Shown: positions 12,426 to 24,573 of the stretch, piece after piece
Layout of the letters: each line of letters begins with the position of its first letter
How positions within the stretch are numbered: the stretch's first letter is position 1
Assembly: GCF_000001735.4 (NCBI RefSeq)
Contig: NC_003070.9
Location: forward strand, 12,580,001-12,644,000
Direction of reading: 5' to 3'
Length of the DNA: 64,000 nt
Source of the DNA: Arabidopsis thaliana
Lineage: Eukaryota > Streptophyta > Magnoliopsida > Brassicales > Brassicaceae
The notes under the pieces: model-generated
Told to the model about the DNA's origin: nothing
The model's database searches: none
Seen by the model: only the letters and a program-made list of their open reading frames with translations
Made by a program: the position numbers and the translations under genes

Positions 12426-12647
12426 AGGTAAGGTTATTATTGATTCAGATTTAGACTTTAGTTTTTCCAAATGTTTCGATTGAAATTCCAATCTATGATT
12501 TTTTTTGTTTGAACAGATCTCTTGAGCAATGATTTTCAAGAACCCAATCTTATATGGGTAAGTATTGCTAATTTTATTTTTATATCTAAATTATGATTTC
12601 AATTATTATTGAGAATATTACGTAATTAGAGACTTTTTTTAAAGTTA

Positions 12648-13352
12648 GTTCCTAATTAGGCACTTTAAATGGAGAAGGTAATTTAGATAAATTATTTTAC
12701 TTATTTACCCTTTAACTACATTTTTTCCATCGGCCATCTCTTCTCTCTCCTTTTCCCATCTCTTCTCTTTTTTTTTCTTTTTTCTCACTTTATCGAAGAA
12801 AAAAACCTTTTCCAGAATATCTTCAATTCCAAATCTGCAATTAATCTCCAAATCCACACTACGCGATGGCTTTCTCTTCTCTCTAGACTAATTGGAGAAT
12901 ACGAGGTCTTGGTTTCTTATAAGATTGTGATTTATTTTGAAATTTAAATATTTGTTTTGACTTAAATTTGAGATTCAGTTATCTAAGAAACTTCTTCTTC
13001 TTCAACAATGGCGGCTTGATTTGATTTTTGCTCTCTCTCTCATGTGTCAAACTCGTTTCATCTATGTAGCATCGAGATTCCGGTTAATCGAATTTCTTGT
13101 TATCATGGACATGGTATACAGAATGGATATAGAGCAGTAAAAAGGTTTCCGAAGGGATATATTTAAATGGACTCGTTATTATGGACACCAAAACATTGTT
13201 TGTTGATTTTGTTACAGTTTGCAGAGACCTCCACCTCCAAGACCTTATGGACATAGAACTTTTACCAAATTCCTGAGATAATCGAGATCGAATTGTTTAA
13301 GAAACTTCTCCAAAAGTTATGGAGACGTGGAGAGAGAGAGGCGCTACAAATC

Positions 13353-13389
<37 letters not shown>

Positions 13390-13591
13390 AAAAAGAGACA
13401 GATATTTTATTTATTTTCGATAAGGATCGTGGAAGATGTATAACAATAAAGAGAAATTGAGAATTAAAAACATAAATATTGAATTGAGGGTAAAAAAGTC
13501 TATAAAAAAATGAATTAGTAGAAAAGGTGTCTATTCCCTATAAAGCGCCTCAAACGGAAAAACATTCTTTTAAAAGTGCCTAATAGTGGAA
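12648..13591. mobile_element. Mutator-like or other TIR element, about 0.94 kb
   Basis: The left end GTTCCTAATTAGGCACTTTA (12648-12667) is matched in inverted form at the right end, where the complement reads GTTCCACTATTAGGCACTTT (13572-13591). The right end is preceded by the motif GGGAATG on that strand. Ends of the type GGRAA...TTAGGCACTTTT are typical of Arabidopsis Mutator-like elements. The interior is CT-rich (about 12735-12795, 13030-13045) with a GA microsatellite near the right and no transposase frame. The exact outer ends are uncertain and no 9-bp target duplication was confirmed. Confidence 0.55.
13355..13384. repeat. (GA)n microsatellite
   Basis: About 15 perfect AG dinucleotides followed by an A-tract. 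Confidence 0.95.
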
Positions 13592-13720
13592 CATTCCCAT
13601 TATTATTATCAACAAATCCCAAATCGTGAGAGGTTATTTTAAGATTGGTTAGTTTTAAAACCAATCTCTTATTAGAAATCTACAGTGAACCGAGTTAATA
13701 CATAGGAAAAAATATAATCA

Positions 13721-13774
13721 GCTACACCAAGTATAGTGGAATACATAGCTACACCAAGTATAGTGGAATACATA
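13721..13774. repeat. 27-bp perfect tandem duplication
   Basis: Two adjacent copies of a unit starting GCTACACCAAGTATAGTGGA (13721-13747 and 13748-13774). Weaker variants of CTACACxxA follow to about 13860. No function can be assigned. Confidence 0.85.
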
Positions 13775-15879
13775 GCCACACATGCCAAGTTTAGAAATGT
13801 ACAATCAACTACACGAACTAGATGTATTTCATCCCCACATATACCAACTACATGACGGCATGTGATCAATGAACATCTTTTTCCGGTATACAAATTGTTG
13901 AAATCCAGTATTGACCAATGTTGATCAGCATTGACCAACAAAAATATTCGAAAAATGATTTTTTTTTTATTTTAATATTCTTAAGAAGTTATTCTATTGA
14001 ATAGTTTATGGTATTATAGAATAAATAAACACAATCTATATTTAACAGAAAATATATTTTGTATGATTCTTATTATTACTTATTTTTTCAATTTCAACAC
14101 TAAATTAAAAGGGAAATGAAAATAAATATTATTAATTTATTAATTTCATTAGAAATTATTGAAGTAGATGACTCTTTAATCTAAAATTTACATGGTAAAA
14201 AAATAGAAAGTTTTTTTGCGAAAATTAAATCAGAATTCATAGTGAAAAAGTATAGAAAATTTTACATACTCTTTAGTCTAAACAAAAAAATGTCCTAATG
14301 TTTTTTTAATATATAGAAAATTGACGATAACGATTTTAGCAAAAGCACTTGTACAATAATACGTTAGTTTTTTATTGACAATGTAAAAAGAATCAATTTG
14401 CTTAATTATTTTTATTCACTTTATTTTACTATTGAAATTAAAAAAAAACTATCTAAGTATAATAATCAATGTATTAAATAGATATATAAAATATATTATG
14501 TTAAATATAGAATATGTTTTCTTTTAAATTATAAAACACTATAAACTTTTGATTCAACACATCTTTACTTTGTTTCTCATCTTATTTAGTTCGTGGGCTT
14601 TGTTTTAAACATAACTTGGGCTTAAGTACTTTTTATTTTTTATTTATCTTTTTAGACCATCCCCATCGGACAAATTTAGAGGGTATCTTCAAATTTTAAC
14701 AGAATAAAAAAATAGAAAAATGAGAATTAATGCGCTTAACAGGAGAGACAAGGTGGCTTTGATGTCTGTGGGAAGATATTTTTTGATACTGGAAGACACG
14801 AATATGTCATCATGTTATTGGTTGGTGCTATTGTTTTTTATTTTTTTCTTTTATTTGGCCAACAAATTTATTTCTCTTCATTTTGCCAACAAATTTCTCT
14901 CTCTTCATTTGGCCAATAAATTATAGTTAAGACATGTAAATGCTCTTAGGGTTTATTCCTTCTTGTAATTCCTTGTTTAAACACTTCTTGTAGTAGTTCT
15001 TAGGAACACAGTTTATTATTGAGTAAAAAACAGAGTTTTTTTTTTGTCTCAAGTGAAATTTACTAAACCACAAAAGGGTAAATAAGCAGGGTAACAGTGA
15101 TACCCAACAATGGCCCATTACATTAACATCTATGGCAAAAGACTGTTTGATATTGGACTCTATCTAAAGACAAGTGTTGACCTAATATTACAACAGCAAC
15201 ACGTTCTGATGAGTCAACAGAAGTTTACCGACATCAGCCTCTGCCATCGAGAAGCACCGAATCCGGTGAGTAAAACATCGTCGAAACTTCGCACGAAATT
15301 TCCTTGTTTACCACCGAAATATATCTGAACGGAGCTCTAAAAGAGACACAACATGAGAGAATCATCATATGCATCAGAATATTCTGCAATCCTTTAAACC
15401 AAGATGAAATTGCTTGAATGATTTCCTGCAAATTGAGGTTTCTAAAGACAAGCCGGAGACATTAGTTTTAAGTAATAAGTACTTAAAAACTAATTATCAA
15501 CTCAAATCTATAGAAATTATTGAAAGAAAACATGAAAAAACTTGAAAAGTAATCGGTTATAAAACCGATCGACGGCAGAAAAGATAGAAGCCGGCCAAAA
15601 CCACTCATAGAAGCTGGATTTGCCGGACGATAACCGGCTATCTCCACTAACAGAACTGGAAGATATCGGGCAACAGTCCAAAACACTTGGGACAGCGATT
15701 CACCGGAAAATTTCCGGTCTGTAAACATCAAAAACTTTCTCTCTCTGAAAGTTATGTGAGAGAGAACAGAGTTTTATTTGAAATTGCGGTTTACAAAAAC
15801 AAATCGGAAACCACACTACACAACACGGTATTGAGAAATCATATATTAGCCCATGTGATTCGAAATGTATTTTTGAATT
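13775..15879. other. AT-rich gene-poor intergenic sequence
   Basis: Mostly AT-rich, with short frames that match nothing I recognise. The segment at about 15540-15720 is less AT-rich (repeated CCGG on the minus strand) and may be a leader or transposon piece. I cannot assign it. Confidence 0.4.
14851..14924. repeat. About 26-bp degenerate triplicated repeat
   Basis: Three successive copies of a TTGCCAACAAATTTCTCTCTT-like unit, with spacing of about 26 bp and point differences (14854, 14881 and 14908). Confidence 0.7.
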
Positions 15880-16536
15880 TTGTGGAGTGTTTTAAGTTTA
15901 ACGGACACAAAATATCCAGATCAGGGGGAAAATTCTCATTTTCAATTTTGAATCCAAATTGTTTAACGGAATAAACAAGGGCATTTCGTAATTACATATA
16001 CCAAGCTTTTTCCTTTTCTCTCCGCAAACTATTCATTTCATTTCTCTCCAAGATTTTAATTTTGTTTTTGATTCATCGATCATTTCATTCACTTCAAAAT
16101 TCTCTTCCGATTATTCCAGAACAGAAGCGTGTGATTGAATCTGGGTCTGTTGCTTCGATCGTTGAACACAAACGCACAAATCTCTCAGGTATAAACCCTA
16201 TTCTTAGCGATCTAGAAGAATCAGTGTGATGATGATCTTCGTATCATCTCTGTTAATCTTGTTTATTGCTAGTTTTTGAAAGATTAAATAGATATATGAT
16301 CAACGTTTTATGGTTTTGAATAACATCAGTTACATGTGTTTTGATTTGATCGTTGTTTCTTTGATTATGAAAATCACAACTATTTGAGATGATTTGTCTC
16401 TGTTTGTTTCAACTATCATCATGTGCCACAGCCGATGCAATTATAAACGTTTCGTGGTTCAGTTTTGTCTCTCTATCTCATAATCACTTTTGCTAATTCA
16501 AAACTTTGAAAACTGTTTTGTGCGTTTTGAGCGATC
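15880..16536 (+). promoter_or_regulatory. Former promoter and 5' leader of the cyclin B1 copy
   Basis: Sequence upstream of the cyclin ATG at 16537. Two AACGG cores (near 15900 and 15965) could be remnants of the mitosis-specific MSA element (consensus YCYAACGGYYA) that drives G2/M cyclins. A CTCTCAG|GTATAA boundary at about 16188 could be the donor of a 5' UTR intron. Both readings are inference. Confidence 0.35.
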
Positions 16537-17936
16537 ATGGCGACGAGGGCAAACATACCTGAACAAGTCAGAGGTTTGTTCTTAATTCTATGAATCGATT
16601 TGAGTTTCAGTAGGTTATCGTTGTTTTGATTTCTTTATATCGATATGATTTATTTCTCTGGGTTGTGTTTGATATGTAACGATACGCGTGTGAAATCATT
16701 GCTTTTTGTATTTCGCCGATCTAAAATCTGGGTTTGAATATAACTCGTTTGCCCTAACTCGGTCTGATTTGGGCATTGTTATGATTACTCGTCGACGATA
16801 CAGATCCAATTTGAATATGAAGTATCTTGTAACGGTCTTTCTTTGGGATCGATTTTTTGTTAATCTTGTGAATCTTTAGAAACAAAGATAAGATCTTGAT
16901 GGGTTTCTTTTGAATTCTGTGAAACAGGTGCTCCTCTCGTTGATGGTTTGAAGATTCAGAACAAAAACGGTGCTGTGAAGAATCGGCGTGCCCTCGGTGA
17001 CATCGGAAATCTTGTTTCTGTTCCCGGAGTTCAAGGAGGAAAGGCTCAACCTCCGATTAATCGACCCATTACTCTTAGTTTTCGTGCCCAGTTATTAGCG
17101 AATGCCCAACTCGAAAGAAAGCCAATCAATGGAGACAACAAGGTTCCAGCTCTTGGTCCAAAGAGTCAGCCTCTTGCTGCAAGAAACCCAGAAGCTCAAA
17201 GGGCGGTTCAGAAGAAGAATCTAGTGGTTAAGCAACAGACGAAGCCTGTTGAAGTGATCGAGACGAAGAGGAAGTAGCGATGTCACCTAAGAATAAGAAA
17301 GTGACGTACTCGTATGTACTTAGTGCTCAAAGCAAAGCTGCTTGTGGTATAGTCAACAAACCAAAGATTCTTGATATTGATGAATCTGACAAAGATAATC
17401 ATGTGGCTGCAGTGGAGTATGTTGATGATATGTACTCGTTCTATAAAGAAGTTGAGAAGGAGAGTCAGCCTAAGATGTACATGCACATTCAAACTGAGAT
17501 GAATGAGAAGATGAGAGCGATCTTGATTGATTGGTTACTAGAAGTTCACATCAAGTTTGAGCTTAACCTTGAAACTCTGTACCTCACTGTTAACATCATT
17601 GATCGATTCCTCTATGTGAAAGCTGTTCCCAAGAGAGAGTTGCAGGTAGTGGGAATCAGTGCCTTCCAAATATGAAGAAATCTGGCCACCTCAGGTACTT
17701 ACTGTTTGATGTCAATAATTTGATTGTGTTTTTGTATGTGACTGTGAGCTGATGATTATTGTTCATGTGATGTGCAGGTTAACGATCTGGTGTATGTCAC
17801 GGACAATGCTTACAGTAGCAGACAGATTCTAGTGATGAAGAAGGCAATTCTTGGAAACCTCGAATGGTATTTGACAATCCCGACTCAATACGTCTTCCTT
17901 TTCTGCTTCATCAAAGCTTCGATATCTGATCCAGAA
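16537..17936 (+). pseudogene. CYCB1;5: B1-type cyclin pseudogene (CYCB1;5)
   Basis: Copy of a mitotic B1 cyclin, the regulatory partner of CDK at G2/M, closest in my memory to CYCB1;2. Exon 1 is 16537-16573 (MATRANIPEQVR). Exon 2 starts at 16928 and carries the N-terminal region (RRALGDIGNL is the destruction-box neighbourhood, RxALGxIGN). At about 17263-17277 the frame is lost: ETKRK is followed by TAG, and the cyclin box resumes in another frame at about 17278. This fits an out-of-frame deletion. The cyclin box reads well (MRAILIDWLLEVH, ETLYLTVNIIDRFL) until 17663, where about 11 bp coding LLIA are missing. SKYEEIWPPQ then continues shifted to the donor at 17695. The exon 17778-17936 (VNDLVYVTDNAYS...) is intact. 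The C-terminal cyclin fold exons are not found downstream. It cannot encode a full cyclin. Confidence 0.9.
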
Positions 17937-19098
17937 GTGAGTACATTTTTGCTTAAAGTTCAGTTTTTTTGTTATTACAATGTAGATTGGTTCAGTTTCG
18001 TGGTTCAGTTCTTAGACTTGATAGTACCAAAGCTTAGAGATAACTACAGTACTCATAAGATGTTTTAGTGTCCAATCCATAAGATGTTACGTGATTCTCT
18101 AATGGATGTTTTTCATATCTCCATTTCAATTGTTAGCAACACTTAATTATTCGAAAGAGTCGGATATAAATTTTAAACTATATGATGACAAAAAAAAAAA
18201 AAAAATTAAACTATATTCTTGGAGTATCTCGTGAACATAGTTATCTAGCCAGAAGGTTCTGTTATTTTTGTTGGTCTAGTTAGTTTTATAATCTCTGTGT
18301 TTGTTGGATTTTATTGATCAGGTACTTCACGTTCAAAAGAAAAATCTTCAAGCTTCAAAGACCAAAAGTTTCAGCATACAAGTGTTGAGGTAAGTATCTC
18401 TCTCTCTTACCACAAACTGGCCACAGACTAGTCCTCTGGCCTGTGGCTTGTTCATCATGTATTTTTTTCCATGTTGTTTTATCCCAGAAATAGATCAAAG
18501 ATGGCAAAAACACAAATAACGCTCAATCACAACAAAATTCACGCTCAAACGAAATTTAAACACACGAAAACTTAACACAAACACACTTCCAAACGCATGC
18601 ATATTCAAAAGAAAGAAGAAGAAAAAAAAACACAATTCACGCTCAATCGTAGAAAAATTCTAACTCAAACAGTAAAACTCAACAATAGGAACAAAAAACT
18701 TCACATTCCACGAATTGATGTGTAACTTGCAGGAAAGAGTCCTCTATTAATTCCCAGGTACTTGTTTATTCTGGTTATCTCCATAATGTTTAAGGCTTTT
18801 TAAATTTGATGACCTCTGAATCAGTTTTGATTATTAAATGGTTATAGTTTATGGAGGAACCATGGACGGTAGATTGGAGTCCTACTCCTAACCCCGCTTG
18901 GGGTTGACATGGTCTTGTGATGCTAGAAACTCGATTGTTCTCGAACTAGTTAGTAAGATTAAACATTGACATTTGTGGGTTCTTTCTCGATTGTTCTCAG
19001 CTCTTCGGTTCTGTTTCTTTTGATTAGTGATTACATGTTAACTCTGCCATTATGTGTATAATGCAATGTTTTCCATGGTAGATCATTTTACCGAGCTT

Positions 19099-19280
19099 TT
19101 CTTCACACAAGTCTATAGTCAAATCAGACCAATTCTGCAAAAAGTTTAACCTCTGTCAAGAAGTGACGGCCCTTGCTTCAGAATTCCATCTAGGAAACTG
19201 CGAGGCTTGGCGCGAGACTGTCACCAAACTCAAGGATCCTGAGACAAAGGTTTGCACCTTCCTCCACTATCACAAACTTT
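19099..19280 (+). other. Unassigned open fragment
   Basis: About 55 open codons reading QFCKKFNLCQEVTALASEF and, a little further on, CEAWRETVTKLKDPETK, then a GTTTGC donor-like site at about 19250 and a stop soon after. Composition and codon use look gene-like compared with the AT-rich surroundings, but I do not recognise the family and there is no start codon. It could be an exon of a broken gene. Confidence 0.3.
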
Positions 19281-19454
19281 AATTTTGAATTCTCAATTGA
19301 GATATTGCCTTGCAGCTGAAACTCCGCATATCTCTCAAGGTATGCAGTCGCTAAACAATTACCAGGAAAAGGTAGCTAACTAAAGAATGCCCGCAAAGCT
19401 CAAAGTGCCTCAAACATATTAATGATTTTCTTAGCTACTTCGATAACCCATTTT

Positions 19455-19567
19455 TGCCATCTCCTGTGGTACTTTTATGGATCAGATTATGATGTGTTTG
19501 TTTATGATGGTGCCATCTTTTGTGGTACTTTTTATGGATCAGATTATGATGTGTTTGTTTGTGATGG
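19455..19567. repeat. 56-bp tandem duplication
   Basis: Two adjacent near-identical copies beginning TGCCATCT and containing ATGGATCAGATTATGATGTG (19455-19510 and 19511-19567). Confidence 0.85.
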
Positions 19568-20131
19568 TGAATAGTGCTTGAAGGTGGTGTTTGAGTACAC
19601 GGCCTCTGATGCTTGCGGATATGGATAAGTTTCTGGAAAATAAAAGCCTATGCGTCTGTCCAGGTCAAAGTAGTAGAAAAGATCTTGTTCTGGTCCCCAG
19701 GGTGCTACGAAATTTGGTTACCAGGTACTTGATTTTATAATGTTTAAGGCTCTTTAAGAGTTATGGTTTCTGTTTTTTCATTGTATTTTCGGTTCTATTG
19801 GGTAATTAATTACTTTCTGATCAGGGGAATCAACATAATACACACAGAAAAAGGCTCTGGTTGTGGATGACAGTAACAGAATCCCCTAATCTTGAGCCTC
19901 AGTGATAAGATGACCAAGCATTCTTTTAGTGCATCATGTTAAGGTAATTCGATTTGACGGTAACATGTTTCTTCCTGTTAAATATTCGTTTTATTTTTAA
20001 CAAGGGTTCTTTGGTGTCAAGAGATTTCTCAAGCTGCAAAGAACTCTTGATAAAGGGTTTCAAGATGAAGGAGTGTTTAGCTGCAAAGAAGATCTGAAGA
20101 CTATTCAAAGGTATGGTGATTGATGAAGTAG

Positions 20132-20154
20132 CTCTCTCTCTCTCTCTCTCTCTC
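20132..20154. repeat. (CT)n microsatellite
   Basis: Perfect CT dinucleotide run, with a further short CT run about 7 bp downstream. Confidence 0.95.
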
Positions 20155-21384
20155 AATCTTTCTCTCTCTCACTTATCACATCTCTTGCACTGTCTCAAAA
20201 ACAGAACATAAATTCACGAAAACACACGCTCAAATGCACACAAAAAAATGAAACACAAACACAACTTAAACTCACTAAGACACAGCGAAATTCAAACACA
20301 CAAAACCAAAACATAGCACAGAACGTCCAAACAACTTCCAAAACAGAAAACAAACTTTTACAAAAATTCTTTAACCAAAAGTGTGGATAATCATATTTGA
20401 TGTCAAGAACTTGCTTTGTGACTGTTCCTCATCTCGAACTCTTTTTTAATATATTGCCTTAGAATAGCTTCTATTAACTTATTTCTTGGTAAATGGTTTC
20501 ATGAGAAAGAGGAAATGTCTCAGATGCGTTTCAACGTACTCATGAATGATAAGGTAATCATGTTAAACCTATTCCCATCATTTTATACTCTTCTTAATAG
20601 AACCAATGTGAGTTTAATCTATATTCCAAGTATTCAGGGGTGTAGTTATAATCTTCTATTTTGAGAGGATAGCTCCCACCGGTTCTGCCTCAAGATTAGA
20701 GAGACTGTTAGTGTTTTATTGCATGTTTTCTCAAATTAAGTTGTGTGGTTTTGTCCGTTTGATGTAGACATTGTTCATTATTAAGGAGTTGTATTGCAGG
20801 AATATAACTTAGTGTGAGCCTGTTGATGTATCTATTAAGGAGTTGGTAAAGAGACTTGAAGAAGGTAAGCTTTTGTTTCGTAGAGTAGTTTCTTAGAATG
20901 TTGGCCAAAGATTATAGCGACTGTGTTCTGTATTGTTTAATATCCGTATAACATTATTCGCTAAATTATATTAGGACTAGCAACACTTAAAGACGTCAGT
21001 GAAAAATTAAAAGTCTTGTGAATATGGGAGAGCCAACCATTTTTCATGTTAAGGTAACTTGTTTCTTTAGTATTTTTAGTTTACTTTGCATTACTTTTGT
21101 CCAGGTTAAAAGTACGAATGAGAAGCAACCTTAGCTGAGTATATAGTAAGTTTCATTAATTATTTCTCGGCTCTAATTTTGTTGTATCAATTTTATCTTG
21201 TGATTATCTTTTTTGATATGTTTCACTATGCTCAGAGTAAATAACAAAATGTTAACTCTCTCTTGCTCTCTCTCTCATAAAAAAAATAAACACAGCCAAA
21301 AATGTTCCTTACACTCGAAAAAAAAAAAACACTAAACGCACGAAGACGTAAAACACCACAAAAAAAAAAAAAATTAGACTTAAA

Positions 21385-21908
21385 ATGCAAAAATAAACTC
21401 CACAACTCACGATCAAGTAAATTACACAAAATCACGATAACATAAATTCGAGAAATTCACGATCACGTAGATTAATCATAAACAAAAAAATATTAATCAA
21501 ACACAAAAATACAATAAAAATACTTAAAATAAACTCCATAACTTCACGATCACATAAACTAATCATAAACAAACAAAAAAAACATTATTTTAAACCACAC
21601 GCAACAAGTAAAAAAAAATATAGAATAAAAATGCAAAAATAAATTCCACAACTTTGTAAATTCCACAAATTACGATAACATAAATTCGACAAATTCATGA
21701 TCAAGTAAATCAATCATAAACAAAAAAACATTAATTTTAAACACACTCAAAGATACAAGAAAATGCTAAAATAAACTCCACATCTTCATGATCACATAAA
21801 TTAATTATAAACAAACAAAAAACATTATCTTTAAAACACACGCAACAAGTAAACATAAAAATACAATAAAAATGCAAAAATAAATTCCACAACTTCATGA
21901 TCACGTAA
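21385..21908. repeat. A-rich minisatellite with alternating 133/110-bp monomers
   Basis: At least five monomers begin with ATGCAAAAATAAAYTCCACA-like sequence at 21385, 21520, 21631, 21763 and 21872. Spacing alternates at about 135, 111, 132 and 109 bp, so the real unit is a dimer of about 244 bp. Each monomer contains CACGATCAC(G/A)TAAATTAATC and runs of A. It ends where GGTTAA motifs begin. Related A/C-rich pieces occur to the left (18490-18700, 20210-20360). Confidence 0.8.
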
Positions 21909-22040
21909 CCATATTTTGGTCTGTAACCATATCAAGCGGTTAAAAACCTTAACCATTAACCGTAAAAATATATAGGTATGGTTAACCATACGGTTAAAAC
22001 CTTAACTGTTAATTAACCATATGGTTAAAACCTTACAAAT
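21905..22040. repeat. Cluster of GGTTAA/TTAACC iterons
   Basis: About ten short motifs of the form ACCATA(T/C)GGTTAAAACCTT and TTAACC occur in both orientations within 135 bp. This density and mixed orientation resemble the subterminal region of a DNA transposon such as hAT, but no matching second end or target duplication was found. Confidence 0.5.
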
Positions 22041-24573
22041 ATATTGTAAGTGTGTATAATGCAAAAGACAAGGATCGAATGTTCAGATAATTTTTTTGTT
22101 TTAATGATAGTGCATATGAAAAAATCTATGTTAAAAAAAAACAACTATGTTGTAATTAAGAAAAGTTGATCTACAATATATATTTTTATCTTATTAAAAA
22201 CAGTATAAACGGTCGGATAATTTGTTAAATTTTGCCTCTGATATTACTCGTATCGTAATCATCAATTAAACATAACTTATTTTTTTATTTTTTTTTGGTC
22301 ATGCCTAAGTTTGCTTTCTCTCAAACACATTTTCAATTTAGATTCTTTTTGAGCAGCACTAATTTTAACTCAATCCTTGTTTCAATATTCTCTTGCTAAT
22401 ATAATTTTGAGTGTCACAGTGAACCTGTAAAATATCGTGTGATCAATTTTTACATTGTTTTTACGTCTGCATATTATTTTTTGGTTTGTAAAGGTTTTTT
22501 TGAATTCAGATATTTCATTTACATATCAATTAGAATAAAGAGTCAAGTCATTATTTTTTCTCGTCATTAGAGAGATGAATTATTCATGTTCAATCTTTTC
22601 GTAATATGGTAATATCGCCATCGCATGTCTGCGCTTGTCTCTCTACATCCTTGACCACCATAATCTGAGCTTTTGAACGCGATTATTTTTATACCGTACC
22701 GAACGCTGCAACCATTTGATGAGTCTCTAACTGAAATATGGAGTGTGAATCAAACTTACTTTTTAACTGAAATTGTGGTATTGATTCCTACAAACCAAAT
22801 TGGTTCTTAAATAAAGATATACAACTAAAAGCTAGTGACTGCAATTGTTCTCGTTTTTTCTCTCCTATCAACGAGAATGACATTGTTAAACTCGGAGACT
22901 TAGTAGCCATTAGCCACCGTAGACTGCGGCATACACTATATAGCAATCTTCATTTGTATCACCCATTTCTTCAACTAGAACGCCGCTTGAGCAAATCAGT
23001 CCTCCATCCACTACCTCCACATTCACAATCTCCACTTCAAACAAAGAAGGAAGTAATGATTGTGATAACATGGTAGATAAAGCTGACTCCAAGACTAAGT
23101 AACACAATGAGAGATGTTTTCGCACAAACAATACTGGATCAAATAAGTAAATGGTAATGCTCGTTTCTGTCTACTTTTCACAACACCAATCTTAATCCAA
23201 TTTCACAGTAACTTATATCTAGTACAAAGCCAAAATTTCGAACTCAAATTTTCCACAATAATACTTGAAACAAAGAACTCAAGTTTCTTCTGGGAAGACA
23301 ACAACTTTGTTTAGAAATTCTATGATCGAGGAGGTTACCTGTGGAACTTACTATGGGAAGATGGACTTAACATTCTCCAAATCCAGCTGCTGGTAAAGAG
23401 AATGAGGCACTCCAAGCTTAATCTGAAACTTTATTTCTCCAAATGAAACTCCAGGAATCGAACCTTCGACACATTCAACGCCACCAAGTCAAGTTAAAAG
23501 TCAACAGTTTTCAAAGATTTAAATCTAGATCCGTGAAAGAGTCTCTCATTACGTAAAAGAAGTTTATAAAAAGAGGACGACGTGACCATTTTAAAATATT
23601 TTTGATTTTCTTCTAATTTTTATATTAAATTTTAAAATTAAATAGTTATAGTAAAACTGAAATTTTAAATTTTTAGACACAATAAAATAAATGTTAATAA
23701 AATTAATTTCATATCATCTAAAACTTAATAGTTAATTGAGATGATAAAGAGAAAATTGGAATTTTATTTTAGTTGTGAGATCGTAAGTATGAAAATAATA
23801 ATATTTAATTGTTTAGATATTAAATTACATTATTTCGTGTATTTTTCTTCCAACCAAAAACAATTGGGTATGAAACGTCTAAATAAAAATTAATTGATGT
23901 TTTTTATAAAAAATTTCACCATAATATTTACCATACCATATCTATTTAATATTTATCATTAAACCGGTTATACTATATGTTCCGCTAACACTTCCGCACA
24001 AATTAAATAACAATTTATGAAAATTTGCATCCAATCGGTTTTGAACTTTAGACTCGTAATTACTTCATACAAAACTCTTTTAATTTATTTTCTTATTGCA
24101 ATAGTAAATATTAATACTGTTCATTTTTTACATAACATGAACTATTATTTTTGTGTTGCTATTTTTAATATTTTCTAATTATTTCGCAATTAGTAAAAAT
24201 CGAGAATACTTGCATCGTTTTATTATGTCACCAGAAATAGATTTTATTTTAAAACAATTTAGAGGTTGCATCAATTAGATAGGCAAAAAAAAATTGAGTG
24301 CTAGAGAAATCTTTTACCTTTTTCGTAAATTTAGATGCTTCTTCATCACTACAATTTCTCTCCTGTCACTCTCTTCTTCTACGCTCTTGTCTTTATATCC
24401 GATCTACCTCGTTCCCTCTCAAATCCCTAAATCGTCTCCTATATCCTTTCGCAAATGGACAAACCCAAGATCTGAAAAAGTTTTTGTCTTTTCTCTCCCA
24501 ATCGCCTGATTCAAGCCTAAAGCTCGGTTTTTTTCTTCTGGGTATTTAGGGGTTAAGTGTATTGTAGAAAAGC
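22041..24573. other. Intergenic region upstream of the NIPA gene
   Basis: Largely AT-rich. On the minus strand two short open segments stand out: 23343-23480 (about 45 codons, containing KFQIKLGVPHSLYQQ, stop at 23350) and 23131-22910 (73 codons). Neither has a family I recognise. The last 250 bp before 24574 are CT-rich and are the likely 5' leader of the NIPA gene. Confidence 0.4.

Larger units (their letters stand above)
17937..21384. other. Gene-poor sequence downstream of the cyclin pseudogene, with short open fragments
   Basis: No intact gene. The expected last cyclin exons are absent. Several short open pieces are bounded by plausible splice-like sites, and two stretches share a motif (CCAGGTACTTG ... 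TAATGTTTAAGGCT near 18755 and 19721). A/C-rich blocks with ACACAAA and CACGCTCAAAC motifs (18490-18700, 20210-20360) resemble the minisatellite further right. The cyclin flank has probably been rearranged and expanded. Confidence 0.4.

Noticed and set aside
15483..15731. Minus-strand 82-codon frame with CCGG-rich DNA
   Set aside because: No recognisable domain and no start context; may be a leader or transposon piece but there is not enough to call it.
23450..23475. GGTTCGATTCC on the minus strand, resembling a tRNA B box
   Set aside because: The stem around the loop pairs at only about three of five positions and there is no A box or acceptor stem at the right distance, so no tRNA is called.
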